Position numbers and translations under genes: made by a program | Shown here: one piece after another, positions 36,938 through 44,811 of the stretch | Position numbering within the stretch: the stretch's first letter is position 1 | How the letters are laid out: every line of letters begins with the position of its first letter | NCBI RefSeq assembly: GCF_025847205.1 | Contig: NZ_JAOYTH010000006.1 | Location: 248,001-312,000, forward strand | Direction of reading: 5' to 3' | From: Pararhizobium sp. YC-54 | GTDB lineage: Bacteria; Pseudomonadota; Alphaproteobacteria; Rhizobiales; Rhizobiaceae | Length of the DNA: 64,000 nucleotides | Notes under the pieces: model-generated | The model's database searches: none | Told to the model about the DNA's origin: nothing | The model's input: only the letters and a program-made list of their open reading frames with translations

Positions 36938-36955
36938 GCCGGCTATTCATCTCTG

Positions 36956-36990
36956 ACAAAAAAGCCGCCGATCCCAGGGACCGGCGGCTT
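36956..36990 (-). terminator. Terminator of bmp, possibly bidirectional with slyX
   Basis: Stem AAGCCGCCG / CGGCGGCTT with a short inner stem; read on the minus strand it is followed by six T. It lies between the convergent slyX and bmp genes. Confidence 0.85.
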
Positions 36991-37011
36991 CTTTCATTCA
37001 ATCCAAAAGGA

Positions 37012-38004
37012 TCAATAGGGGCAGGCTTCGTCCGACATGTAGTCGTGAACCTGAACCGTGCCGGCAATGATGTCGGCCTTGGCCTTGTCGACGGCGGCCT
37101 GCATTTCCGGTGTGATCAGCGCCTTGTTGTTGTCATCGAGCGCGAAGCCGACGCCATCTTCCTTCAGGCCGAGATTGGAAATACCGAACTCGAACTTGTC
37201 GTTCTTTGCAGCCGAAAAGGCTTCGTAGACGGCAACGTCGACGCGCTTCAGCATCGAGGTCAGGACCTTGCCCGGCTGAAGGGCGTTCTGATTGGAATCG
37301 ACGCCGATGCCGAGCTTGCCGGCGTCAGCTGCAGCCTGCAGCACGCCAACGCCGGTACCGCCCGCCGCGTGATAGACCACGTCGGAACCCTGATCGATCT
37401 GCGACTTGGCGATTTCACCGCCCTTGACCGGGTCGTTCCAGGCGTCCGGCGTCGTGCCGGTATAGGCTTCGAGCACCTTGACGTCAGCACCGGTGGACTT
37501 GGCGCCGCCGATATAGCCACAGGCAAACTTGTGGATCAGCGGAATGTCCATGCCGCCGACGAAGCTGACGGTCTTCGACTTGGACGCGAGCCCCGCGAGA
37601 ACGCCGACGAGGTAGGAGCCTTCCTGTTCCTTGAAGACGATCGACTTGACGTTCGGCTTGTCGACGACCATGTCGATGATGGCGAATTTCGTGTCCGGAT
37701 ATTCGGCCGACAGCTTTTCGAGCGGCGGCGCCCAGTTGAAGCCGACAACCACGATCGGGTTGTTGCCGTCGCCGGCGAAGCGGCGCAGCGCCTGTTCGCG
37801 CTGGGCGTCGTTGCTGATTTCGAACTCGCGGTATTCAACGCCGGTTTCGGTCTTGAACTTTTCCGCGCCGTTGAAGGCTGCTTCGTTGAAGGATTTGTCG
37901 AACTTGCCGCCGAGATCGAAAATGAGCGCCGGCTTGACGTCGGCGGCGAGCGCCGTGGCGGACATCATCGAAAAGGCAAAGAGACCAAGGAGGGTTTTTT
38001 TCAT
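37012..38004 (-). CDS. bmp: BMP family nucleoside-binding protein
   Basis: 330 residues. The signal peptide MKKTLLGLFAFSMMSATALA has no lipobox Cys, so the protein is free in the periplasm. KPALIFDLGGKFDKSFNEAAFNGAEKF, VGFNWAPPLEKLSAEYPDTKFAIID and YHAAGGTGVGVLQAA are the PnrA/BMP ligand-binding motifs. It should capture nucleosides for the permeases encoded at 32804-36444. It is transcribed separately from them, with slyX in between. Confidence 0.95.
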   Translation of the reverse strand: MKKTLLGLFAFSMMSATALAADVKPALIFDLGGKFDKSFNEAAFNGAEKFKTETGVEYREFEISNDAQREQALRRFAGDGNNPIVVVGFNWAPPLEKLSAEYPDTKFAIIDMVVDKPNVKSIVFKEQEGSYLVGVLAGLASKSKTVSFVGGMDIPLIHKFACGYIGGAKSTGADVKVLEAYTGTTPDAWNDPVKGGEIAKSQIDQGSDVVYHAAGGTGVGVLQAAADAGKLGIGVDSNQNALQPGKVLTSMLKRVDVAVYEAFSAAKNDKFEFGISNLGLKEDGVGFALDDNNKALITPEMQAAVDKAKADIIAGTVQVHDYMSDEACPY

Positions 38005-38155
38005 TGTGCAGCCCTGTTGTTGCTATTGATCTTGTTGGGTCCTCCCGCAAGCTCCTCTGCGGGAGCATGTCTGCGGAACCACCACTCCCTTTTTGAGGGT
38101 ATGTCTGGCTGGTGCACATCCTTGCATGCCTCCAGCTAAAATTCACCCGAAATTT

Positions 38156-38167
38156 TTCAATTGGTAA
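38156..38167 (-). promoter_or_regulatory. Operator-like sequence upstream of bmp
   Basis: On the minus strand TTTACCAATTGAAAAA resembles the TTTTTTACCAGTTGG of the palindrome upstream of the nucleoside ABC ATPase; the shared core is TTACCA-(A/G)TTG. It lies about 150 bp before the bmp start. One half-site is degenerate. Confidence 0.3.
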
Positions 38168-38276
38168 AAAAAGGTAAATCGCCCAAAAAACCGGCGATAT
38201 CATCGGATTGGCCCGGTAGAACGAGGTCATTATTCGGGCAATAACGACGGCGGCGCAGGCTCGGCGGCGCCTGTGC

Positions 38277-38594
38277 TCAGGCCGAGAACCGGCCCGCGGC
38301 GGGCGGCCGCTTGTAACCGATCACCCAAAGGACCAGCGCGATCAGCAGGAAGAAGGCAAAAGCCGGCTGCTGCAGCGACCACCGGATCACCGGATCCAGA
38401 AAGGCACCATTCACGTGCGGCCGTTCCAGGCTTTGCACGAGCGACTGCGTCGAGGACCCGCCGGCCGCAAGTGCTGCCGCCAACGGCGTCAGCACCGGAC
38501 GGGATGCCGAGACCGACTGGATGGCATCGACCGATGCCACAAGAATACCGATGACCAGCGCCAGAAAACTCGCAAACCGCAGTAAAAACCGCAT
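38277..38594 (-). CDS. Small conserved membrane protein
   Basis: 105 residues with two predicted membrane helices: FLLRFASFLALVIGILVASVD near the N-terminus and FAFFLLIALVLWVIGY near the C-terminus, joined by a polar region containing SLERPHVNGAFLDPVI. The tail KRPPAAGRFSA is basic and cytoplasmic if the ends are inside. The ATG at 38594 was chosen for the GGAGGCGGA just upstream. I do not recognise a function; homologous two-helix proteins are common in rhizobia. Confidence 0.75.
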   Translation of the reverse strand: MRFLLRFASFLALVIGILVASVDAIQSVSASRPVLTPLAAALAAGGSSTQSLVQSLERPHVNGAFLDPVIRWSLQQPAFAFFLLIALVLWVIGYKRPPAAGRFSA

Positions 38595-38891
38595 TCCGCC
38601 TCCACCACGCGTCCGCTCTCGTCCCGGCCGGACTGTATTTTGCCGGGCATACCCAGCAATAAGCATAGGCCCGGGCAAGTGCAATCCCACCTTTTCACAG
38701 GCGCGGATCGCAAGAAGTCAAAAAACTGTCAGAAATCAGTTGATCCCACCGAGTTCATCGGTATATATCGCGCCGGTCCGCAGGTTTTCACCCGCGGCCA
38801 CCCGGTTTGGCGCAGCCGAACGGGGTTTCAGGAGAAAGCAAGCGCTTGTCTCTGATCCACCGGACCCAACCGCCGGTGCGATTGACAAAAC

Positions 38892-38981
38892 GGACAGGTG
38901 GCCGAGTGGTTGAAGGCGCACGCCTGGAAAGTGTGTATACGTGAGAGCGTATCGCGGGTTCGAATCCCGCTCTGTCCGCCA
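38892..38981 (+). tRNA. tRNA-Ser (GGA)
   Basis: 90 nt including an encoded CCA. The acceptor stem GGACAGG / TCTGTCC, a D arm with GCCGAGTGGTTGAAGGC, the anticodon loop CTGGAAA (anticodon GGA at 38926-38928), the long variable arm typical of tRNA-Ser, and the T arm GCGGGTTCGAATCCCGC are all visible. Confidence 0.97.
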
Positions 38982-39184
38982 TTTCCTCCCCCTCGGTATC
39001 ATCCATATTTCCTAGCGGCTGCCCGCGCATGTCTGGCATTTGTAAACTGCACGCCCGGACGGCGATGCGGTTCGCATCAAGTTCAGCTTTGCGCAAGCCT
39101 GCGCCTGCGGTAAACCATCAGGGCAAGCGACAGTCTGCCTTTAACGCGAATTTCCAGCACGGCCACCGCCAAGGAGAAATGAGC

Positions 39185-39427
39185 ATGACGTATATCGCAT
39201 CCCCCAAACGCCCCATTGGTCATCCGGAACGTGCGCTCGACTGCGAAGAAGCGCTGCAAGTGGCACTCGAACACTTGTCGATCCAGGAAACCCTGACGGA
39301 AGAGGACGTCGAAGCAAAACCTGTTGAAGGCGGTCTGGCAGCGGGGTGGGAAGAGGCGGAACTGCAGATTGCGATCGCTGACCTGCGCCGGAATGCGGCA
39401 TTGGGATTGCAGGGCTTGCCGGAATAG
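39185..39427 (+). CDS. Hypothetical small acidic protein
   Basis: 80 residues: an N-terminal basic patch (SPKRPIGHPER) followed by acidic helical sequence (CEEALQVALEHLSIQETLTEEDVEAK; EEAELQIAIADLRRN). It has no signal peptide or membrane segment and one Cys. AAGGAGAA lies 9 nt before the ATG at 39185; an ATG two codons earlier is too close to that site. Function unknown; it lies alone after the tRNA gene. Confidence 0.7.
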   Translation: MTYIASPKRPIGHPERALDCEEALQVALEHLSIQETLTEEDVEAKPVEGGLAAGWEEAELQIAIADLRRNAALGLQGLPE

Positions 39428-39731
39428 GCCCGCGGCAGCTCCATCCTGGCAGCCGGCGTTCCGGCAGCCGCATGGAGAGCGTCGGCGGCACCCACCGGTG
39501 TCAACCGTCGTTGCGAAAGCCCCGTTGCAAAAGGTTGCGTGCGGCGCGGCAAAATCATTCTGTCCCGCCGGCATGCTGTGTCAAAAATACAATATGAACC
39601 TGTGTCATGGATCAGCCAGACCGGATTAGTTGCAGGATACGGACTTGACGGCAACAACCGGCTGTGGGCTGAGTCCGGCGCACAATTCTGGGCTGTTTTG
39701 TGAAATCTCGTGTTTTGTCGGAAGAGTATCC
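39428..39731. other. Intergenic region upstream of the lipoprotein hydrolase
   Basis: 304 bp between the small acidic protein and the hydrolase. It has small local GC palindromes near 39447-39465 (CGGC/GCCG) but no convincing terminator, gene, or recognised promoter that I can see. Confidence 0.4.
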
Positions 39732-41006
39732 ATGACCTCAGCATCGATTGGCAGGCCTGTCATATCTTCATCGCAGGGCACCTTCCGGCGCCTGGCGATC
39801 ATCTTGCCGCTCGCCGTGGCGCTCACAGCCTGCGGCGGCCATGTCAAGGGCGTCATGCAGCCGCTCAATCTGGCTGCCGAGCCCAAGGGCAACGCCGTCG
39901 TGGATATGCTTGTGGCAACCAGCCGGCTTCCCTCAGACGATCCGGCCACACTGTTTTCCGGCGAGCGCAGCGTCCATCCCTCGATCACGGATGTTGCCGT
40001 TTCCATCCCGTCCGACACGGCGCGCGCCTCAGGGACCGTGCAATGGCCCAAGAAGCTGCCGCCCAATCCGCAAACTGATTTCGCCGTTGTGCGCGTCAAG
40101 CCAGTGGAAACCATTGAGGCAGGGCATGAATGGGTGCGCAGGCATTCCAAGGGGGGCCATGCAATGGTCTTCATCCACGGATTTAACAATACCTATGAGG
40201 ATTCGGTCTTCCGTTTCGCCCAGATCGTCCATGATTCCGGCGCCGACGTAACGCCGGTCCTTTTCACCTGGCCGTCCCGCGCCAAGGTGTTCGACTACAA
40301 TTACGACAAGGAAAGCACCAACTATTCGCGCACCTCGCTGGAAAACACGCTCAAGGCGCTGGTCGAGGACAAGAACATCAAGGACATCACCATCCTGGCG
40401 CATTCGATGGGAACCTGGCTGGCGATGGAATCCATCCGCCAGATGGCGATCCGCGACGGCGGCCTTCCGAAAAAGATTGAGAACGTCGTTCTCGCCTCGC
40501 CCGATATCGATGTCGACGTGTTCGCGCGGCAGTGGACCGAGCTTGGCGCAAGGAAACCGAATTTCACCATCTTCGTCTCGCAGGACGACCGGGCTCTGGC
40601 GCTGTCGCGCTACATCTCCGGCGATGTCCAGCGGCTGGGGCAGATCAATCCGGCGGAAGAGCCGTACAAGACCAAACTTGAAGCTGCCGGCATCACCGTG
40701 GTCGACCTGACCAAGGTGAAATCCACCGATCGTCTCAATCACGGCAAGTTTGCCGAGAGCCCCGAGATCGTTCAGCTGATCGGCCAGCGGCTTGTTACCG
40801 GCCAGACCCTGACAGATTCCGATGTCGGCCTTGGCGATGGGATTACTGCAATCGTCGCCGGTACGGTCAACACCGTGGGCAAAGTCGCCGCGACCACAGT
40901 CGCTACGCCTGTCGATCTGATGTCCGGAAACCTCAAGCCACTGCCTAAGAAGAAAACCGGAAACATCGGTGGGGCATTGCAGGGCGAAAAGGCTCCCCTG
41001 AACTAG
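39732..41006 (+). CDS. Alpha/beta-hydrolase lipoprotein (DUF900-type)
   Basis: 424 residues. A lipoprotein signal ends at LTAC (C34). The hydrolase core has the oxyanion strand MVFIHGFNNTYEDSVFRFAQ, PVLFTWPSRA, the nucleophile elbow ILAHSMGTWL (Ser in AHSMG), a later VLASPDIDVDVF with Asp, and a probable catalytic His in RLNHGKF. This is the DUF900 family, whose substrates are unknown; lipid or ester hydrolysis at the envelope is plausible. The C-terminal 80 residues are low complexity (TAIVAGTVNTVGKVAATTVA). The ATG at 39732 is preferred because it begins a normal lipoprotein signal. Confidence 0.85.
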   Translation: MTSASIGRPVISSSQGTFRRLAIILPLAVALTACGGHVKGVMQPLNLAAEPKGNAVVDMLVATSRLPSDDPATLFSGERSVHPSITDVAVSIPSDTARASGTVQWPKKLPPNPQTDFAVVRVKPVETIEAGHEWVRRHSKGGHAMVFIHGFNNTYEDSVFRFAQIVHDSGADVTPVLFTWPSRAKVFDYNYDKESTNYSRTSLENTLKALVEDKNIKDITILAHSMGTWLAMESIRQMAIRDGGLPKKIENVVLASPDIDVDVFARQWTELGARKPNFTIFVSQDDRALALSRYISGDVQRLGQINPAEEPYKTKLEAAGITVVDLTKVKSTDRLNHGKFAESPEIVQLIGQRLVTGQTLTDSDVGLGDGITAIVAGTVNTVGKVAATTVATPVDLMSGNLKPLPKKKTGNIGGALQGEKAPLN

Positions 41007-41087
41007 GAGAGCCGCGCTTTCTCATGCGCTATTTTCCGGTAAAGGCTCAGGCTTGACCCGAACATCATGGGTGGGGCCATGACTTGC

Positions 41088-41123
41088 GGGGACATTTGGG
41101 CGCTCTTTTGCGCAAATGTCCCC
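41088..41123 (+). repeat. Inverted repeat between the hydrolase and the Pro-rich genes
   Basis: GGGGACATTTG at 41088-41098 and its exact complement CAAATGTCCCC at 41113-41123 enclose 14 bases that can add a few pairs (CGC/GCG). It lies 82 bp past the hydrolase stop and just before an EcfG-like promoter. It could be a terminator lacking a U tract, or an operator. Confidence 0.6.
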
Positions 41124-41150
41124 TGCCCGATTTCCGGCCAACCCGTGAGC

Positions 41151-41176
41151 GGAACCATCCGGCACCGTGCATCGTT
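41151..41176 (+). promoter_or_regulatory. EcfG-type (general stress sigma) promoter
   Basis: GGAAC (41151-41155), a 17-nt spacer and CGTT (41173-41176) match the alphaproteobacterial EcfG/RpoE2 consensus GGAAC-N16/17-CGTT. The ATG of the first Pro-rich gene is 25 bp further on, with AAGGAG between, the expected geometry for a short leader. Confidence 0.7.
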
Positions 41177-41201
41177 CTATTCCCGATGAAGGAGAAGAAC
41201 C

Positions 41202-41393
41202 ATGCCGACAACAATCCCCACACCGCAAGACGATGGCCCGCGCGGGCCGCAGCCGACACCTGGACTTCCGGACCGATCGCAGGACAAGCCGGCAAAACCG
41301 CCGGTGATCGACAAGGGCGATACGAAGAACCCCAACGACCCGGTGCCGGAGCCCGCTCTCCTGCCGATCGGCGACCCCGCCGGCATGGCTTGA
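41202..41393 (+). CDS. Pro-rich disordered micro-protein 1
   Basis: 63 residues, about one quarter Pro, with many Asp, Gly and Lys: PTTIPTPQDDGPRGPQPTP, then DKPAKPPVIDKGDTKNPND. There is no Cys, signal peptide or membrane segment, and it is probably disordered. A strong AAGGAG lies at 7-9 nt before the ATG. The second Pro-rich gene starts 11 bp after the stop. The pair follows an EcfG-like promoter, so a stress-induced protein is a reasonable inference; the molecular role is unknown. Confidence 0.65.
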   Translation: MPTTIPTPQDDGPRGPQPTPGLPDRSQDKPAKPPVIDKGDTKNPNDPVPEPALLPIGDPAGMA

Positions 41394-41404
41394 GGAGAGT
41401 TCCG

Positions 41405-41587
41405 ATGTCTACCGACGACAGCAACGTAGCACCGGAGCAGAAGAAGCCCCGCGACGTCCACCGGCCGCCGGGCCAGCCTTCGCACGCCGACGAGCGCTCG
41501 AAAGCGCCACCCATGGTCCAACCGGCGGGCGGCAAGGATGACAGCGAAAAACCTGTGGTCAACCCGGTGACCGGCGGCGCGATCTGA
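41405..41587 (+). CDS. Pro-rich disordered micro-protein 2
   Basis: 60 residues, highly polar: VAPEQKKPRDVHRPPGQPS, then AGGKDDSEKPVVNPVTGGAI. Like its neighbour it is Pro/Lys/Asp-rich without Cys or hydrophobic segments. TGAGGAGAG, which includes the upstream gene's stop, supplies the ribosome site, pointing to co-translation from one mRNA. No domain recognised. Confidence 0.65.
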   Translation: MSTDDSNVAPEQKKPRDVHRPPGQPSHADERSKAPPMVQPAGGKDDSEKPVVNPVTGGAI

Positions 41588-41676
41588 TCTTCTCAGAGAC
41601 CCGGAACAATCCAGTCATCGCGCCCGCCAGCAGCTGATATCTCGCTACGAAAATTCGAGCCGAGCGGGTGGCCGGA

Positions 41677-41934
41677 TCAGTGTTTGACGACCTCAACCAG
41701 GTTTTCGACGAGATGCACACCGATCACCGAGGCAGCCGCTTCTTCAACGCAGCCGACCTCTGCCTCGCACGAAACGTAACCGCTGAGGATGACGGTGCGC
41801 CCAACAGCCATCACAGACAGATGGGACGTATCGATCAGCGCTGAATACTGGATATAGCGCAGTACCTTGTCGGCCAGTTCGTCATCGGTAAGGTCCGATT
41901 GATCATCCTGGTGAATGTAGATCTGCTTGTGCAT
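41677..41934 (-). CDS. BON-domain protein
   Basis: 85 residues without a signal peptide. The C-terminal two thirds form one BON domain: LSVMAVGRTVILSGYVSCEAEVGCVEEAAASVIGVHLVENLVEVV. BON domains bind phospholipid or polysaccharide surfaces and often occur in stress proteins such as OsmY; this one is cytosolic by sequence. The ATG at 41934 has AGAAGGA at 8 nt. An EcfG-type promoter lies immediately upstream. Confidence 0.82.
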   Translation of the reverse strand: MHKQIYIHQDDQSDLTDDELADKVLRYIQYSALIDTSHLSVMAVGRTVILSGYVSCEAEVGCVEEAAASVIGVHLVENLVEVVKH

Positions 41935-41956
41935 GGCAATTGTCCTTCTGGAGGAC

Positions 41957-41981
41957 AACGCAAGCTTTTCCCGAATGTTCC
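41957..41981 (-). promoter_or_regulatory. EcfG-type promoter of the BON gene
   Basis: On the minus strand GGAAC (41977-41981), a 16-nt spacer and CGTT (41957-41960) match the EcfG/RpoE2 consensus exactly. The -10 element ends 22 bp before the ATG, with the ribosome site in between. Confidence 0.75.
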
Positions 41982-42170
41982 CCTTTCCGGAACATCATGA
42001 CGCAAACCGGCTTCAGGCCCTCACCACGCAACCCGAACCTCCTTGCGCACCCCGCCATATGGGCCTGGCGTGAAATATGCGTTGCGCCCAGTACTTGCGC
42101 CGCGCCGGGTTGCGACAGCCGGGCGAATGGGTCTATGGCGGACGTTCATTTTGCCAAGGGGCTGCGCCTG

Positions 42171-43115
42171 ATGTCCGATGTCTTCCTGAATGTCGTGCCG
42201 ATTTTCGTCCTCATCCTTCTCGGCTGGCTGATCGTGCGGATGAACTACCTGAATGCCACGGTCGGAGACGCGCTCGGGGATTTCGTTTTTCGGGTCGCTG
42301 TGCCGGTTCTTCTGTTCCGCACCATCGCCGAAGCCGACTTCAAGGACGGCTCGCCGTGGCCGCTCTGGGTCGCCTATTTCTCCGGCGTCGCCCTGACCTG
42401 GACGCTGGCACATCTGGCAGCCACTTTGTTTTTCAAGAAGGATGCCCGCATCGGCGTGCTGGCCGGGGTCTCATCCGCATTTGCCAATACGGTCTTCATC
42501 GGCTTGCCGCTCGTGTCGCGCAGTGTCGGCGAGGAAGGCGTGGTGGCCTTGTCCATTCTTCTGTCGGTACACCTGCCGGTGATGATGATCGCCGGCACGA
42601 TCCTGATGGAGCGCGCCGAACGCAAGACCAGCGGCAAGCCGGGACAGAGCCCGCTCAGGCTGCTGAAAGGAATCTTGCGCAATCTCGTGCGCAATCCGCT
42701 GGTCATCGGCCTGGTGCTGGGCGCGCTGGTCCATCTCGCCGGCATGCCGCTCAGCGGCCCGGTCAAGATCGTCATCGACCAGTTGGCCGGCGTGGCAGCC
42801 CCTGCGGCCCTTGTCTCCATCGGCATGGCGGTCGACAAATATGGTCTTGCCGGCAATACCGGTCTCGCATCGATCACCAGCGCGCTGAAATTGATTGTCC
42901 TGCCGGCAACCGTCTACGGCGCCTGCCAGCTTTTCGGCCTCAACAGCAACTGGACGGCAGCGCTGGTACTGACGTCATCCGTGCCGACCGGCGTCAATGC
43001 CTGGCTGATCGCCAACCACTTCAATGTCGGTCACGGCCTTGCGTCATCGACAATCACTATCACAACGGCGCTTGGCGTCATCTCCGTCTCCGCCTGGGCC
43101 TACATGCTGCTGTAA
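42171..43115 (+). CDS. AEC family transporter (auxin-efflux-carrier-like)
   Basis: 314 residues with about ten membrane helices (VFLNVVPIFVLILLGWLIV at the start; LGVISVSAWAYMLL at the end) split by a central cytoplasmic loop (MERAERKTSGKPGQSP). The conserved FANTVFIGLPL and SSVPTGVNAWLIA segments mark the AEC/Mem_trans family. Family members export or import organic acids or auxin-like compounds; the substrate is unknown. AAGGGG precedes the ATG at 42171; an ATG at 42135 in the same frame is less favoured. Confidence 0.9.
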   Translation: MSDVFLNVVPIFVLILLGWLIVRMNYLNATVGDALGDFVFRVAVPVLLFRTIAEADFKDGSPWPLWVAYFSGVALTWTLAHLAATLFFKKDARIGVLAGVSSAFANTVFIGLPLVSRSVGEEGVVALSILLSVHLPVMMIAGTILMERAERKTSGKPGQSPLRLLKGILRNLVRNPLVIGLVLGALVHLAGMPLSGPVKIVIDQLAGVAAPAALVSIGMAVDKYGLAGNTGLASITSALKLIVLPATVYGACQLFGLNSNWTAALVLTSSVPTGVNAWLIANHFNVGHGLASSTITITTALGVISVSAWAYMLL

Positions 43116-43133
43116 AGCAGAGCGACAGACATG

Positions 43134-43159
43134 AAAAAGCCCGACACATCGGCCGGGCT
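43134..43159 (-). terminator. Terminator downstream of the cytochrome c gene
   Basis: Minus-strand stem AGCCCG / CGGGCT followed by five T, between the convergent AEC transporter and cytochrome c genes. Confidence 0.75.
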
Positions 43160-43191
43160 CTGTTCTTTCCGCTGCCTATCGAGGCAACGCT

Positions 43192-43890
43192 TTATTGCGC
43201 AGGCGCTGTCTCTGTGGCCGGCTTCGTTGCTTCGCCTTCGGTCGCAGGCTTGGCAGCCTCACCTTCCGTGGCAGGCTTGGCAGCATCAGCCTCGGCAGCC
43301 GGCTTTGCGGCTTCACCTTCAGCGGCAGGCGCCGTAGCGGCAGTTGCGTCGGGCAGTGCGACCGGCGCATCGGCCTGTTCGCGCAGCCAGGCAATCAGGT
43401 TGGCGCGCTCGTCCGGCTTCTTGACGCCGGCAAAACCCATTGCAGTACCGGGAACATGCTTCTTCGGCGCTTCGATGAAGAAGCTCAGGTGATCGTAAGA
43501 CCAGGTCTTGTTGGCTTCGGCGAATGTCTTCATGCCGGCCGAATAGGCAAAGCCCTCATGCGAGGCGATCGGACGCTCGACAACACCCCACAGGTTCGGG
43601 CCGACCTTGTTGGCCCCGCCCTTCTCGGAGGTGTGACAGCTTGCGCATTTCTTGAAGACGGCGGCGCCGGCAGAGGCGTCGGCTGCTGCGAGCAGCGGCT
43701 TGATGTCGACTTCGGCTTCAGCGGCACCACCGGCGCCAGCCTCCGAAGCGCCTTCTTCGGCGATAATCGCGAAACCTTCCTTTTCGGGAACTTCCGAATG
43801 GAAGATGCCTTCCGATGCAATCGATACGGACATCAAAACAAAGACCGTACCGAGGAAGGCACCTACGCCCATGTTCACATATGAGTTCAT
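43192..43890 (-). CDS. Membrane-anchored c-type cytochrome (CycM-like)
   Basis: 232 residues. An uncleaved N-terminal helix ([19 protein letters not shown]) anchors a periplasmic class I cytochrome c: heme motif CASCH, then [17 protein letters not shown] and the distal ligand region [23 protein letters not shown] with the axial Met. Such CycM/c552 proteins carry electrons from the bc1 complex to terminal oxidases. The C-terminal 45 residues are four copies of a 9-residue Ala/Lys/Pro/Glu repeat, not part of the fold. Divergent from kdsB. Confidence 0.93.
   Translation of the reverse strand: MNSYVNMGVGAFLGTVFVLMSVSIASEGIFHSEVPEKEGFAIIAEEGASEAGAGGAAEAEVDIKPLLAAADASAGAAVFKKCASCHTSEKGGANKVGPNLWGVVERPIASHEGFAYSAGMKTFAEANKTWSYDHLSFFIEAPKKHVPGTAMGFAGVKKPDERANLIAWLREQADAPVALPDATAATAPAAEGEAAKPAAEADAAKPATEGEAAKPATEGEATKPATETAPAQ
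43210..43317 (-). repeat. Four 27-bp tandem repeats in the cytochrome c tail
   Basis: Units at 43291-43317, 43264-43290, 43237-43263 and 43210-43236 encode [27 protein letters not shown] and GEATKPATE. The two middle units are the most alike at DNA level, so copy number may vary between strains. Confidence 0.85.
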
Positions 43891-44046
43891 CCGCAAATGC
43901 TCCCCTTGCAACCGGCGCGAACAAAACGCCAGCCTATCTTGAAATCGCGCGGAACCTATGTCTTTTGGCTTTGTGTTGCAACAGACATTATAAGCCCCGG
44001 TCTGAGACCTTTTGACACTTTTCCGGCGCGTTTTGAAGGCCCAAGC

Positions 44047-44799
44047 ATGAACAGCGACAATTTGGACAAAACCCTGATTCTGATCCCTGCGCGCATGGCC
44101 TCGACGCGGCTGCCCGGCAAGCCGCTTGCCGACATCTGCGGCCTGCCGATGATCGTGCAGGTCGCGTTGCGCGCCAAGGATGCACAAGCCGGCCGGATCG
44201 TCGTGGCGGTCGATCATCAGGACGTTTTCGATGCAGTGACAGCCGCAGGCTTCGAGGCGGTGATGACCCGGGCGGATCATCAATCCGGCTCCGACCGCAT
44301 CTATGAGGCGCTTTTGAAGAGCGATCCGCAGGGCAAGGCCGAAGTCATCATCAATGTCCAGGGCGATCTGCCGACCGTCGAACCGGAAACCATTCGCGCG
44401 GCACTGCGGCCATTGGAAAACCGTGAGGTCGACATTGCGACGCTGACCGTCGAGATTGAAGACGAGGACGAGAAACTCAATCCCAACGTCGTCAAGGTCG
44501 TCGGCTCGCCGCTGTCGGAGACCCGGCTGAAGGCGCTCTACTTCACCCGCACCACCGCGCCGCATGGCAAGGGACCGCTTTACCATCACATCGGGCTCTA
44601 CGCCTATCGTCGCGCCGCGCTTGAAAAATTCGTATCGCTGCCGCCTTCGACGCTGGAAAGGCGCGAATCGCTGGAGCAGTTGCGCGCGCTCGAAGCCGGC
44701 ATGCGCATCGACGTGGAAATCGTCAAATCAATCCCGCTGGGAGTCGATACCCCCGCGGACCTTGAAAAAGCCCGGCGCCTTCTCACCGCCAAAGCCTGA
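44047..44799 (+). CDS. kdsB: 3-deoxy-manno-octulosonate cytidylyltransferase
   Basis: 250 residues. The nucleotide-binding start [17 protein letters not shown], then [38 protein letters not shown] and the [10 protein letters not shown] region are KdsB hallmarks. It activates KDO to CMP-KDO for lipopolysaccharide core synthesis. The ATG at 44047 has GAAGG at 7 nt. pheA starts 12 bp after its stop, the usual rhizobial kdsB-pheA pair. Confidence 0.97.
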   Translation: MNSDNLDKTLILIPARMASTRLPGKPLADICGLPMIVQVALRAKDAQAGRIVVAVDHQDVFDAVTAAGFEAVMTRADHQSGSDRIYEALLKSDPQGKAEVIINVQGDLPTVEPETIRAALRPLENREVDIATLTVEIEDEDEKLNPNVVKVVGSPLSETRLKALYFTRTTAPHGKGPLYHHIGLYAYRRAALEKFVSLPPSTLERRESLEQLRALEAGMRIDVEIVKSIPLGVDTPADLEKARRLLTAKA

Positions 44800-44811
44800 T
44801 CGGAACCTGCC

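Noticed and set aside
38788..39096. Minus-strand 102-codon frame over the tRNA-Ser gene
   Set aside because: It is antisense to a certain tRNA; translations of tRNA antisense commonly give such false proteins.
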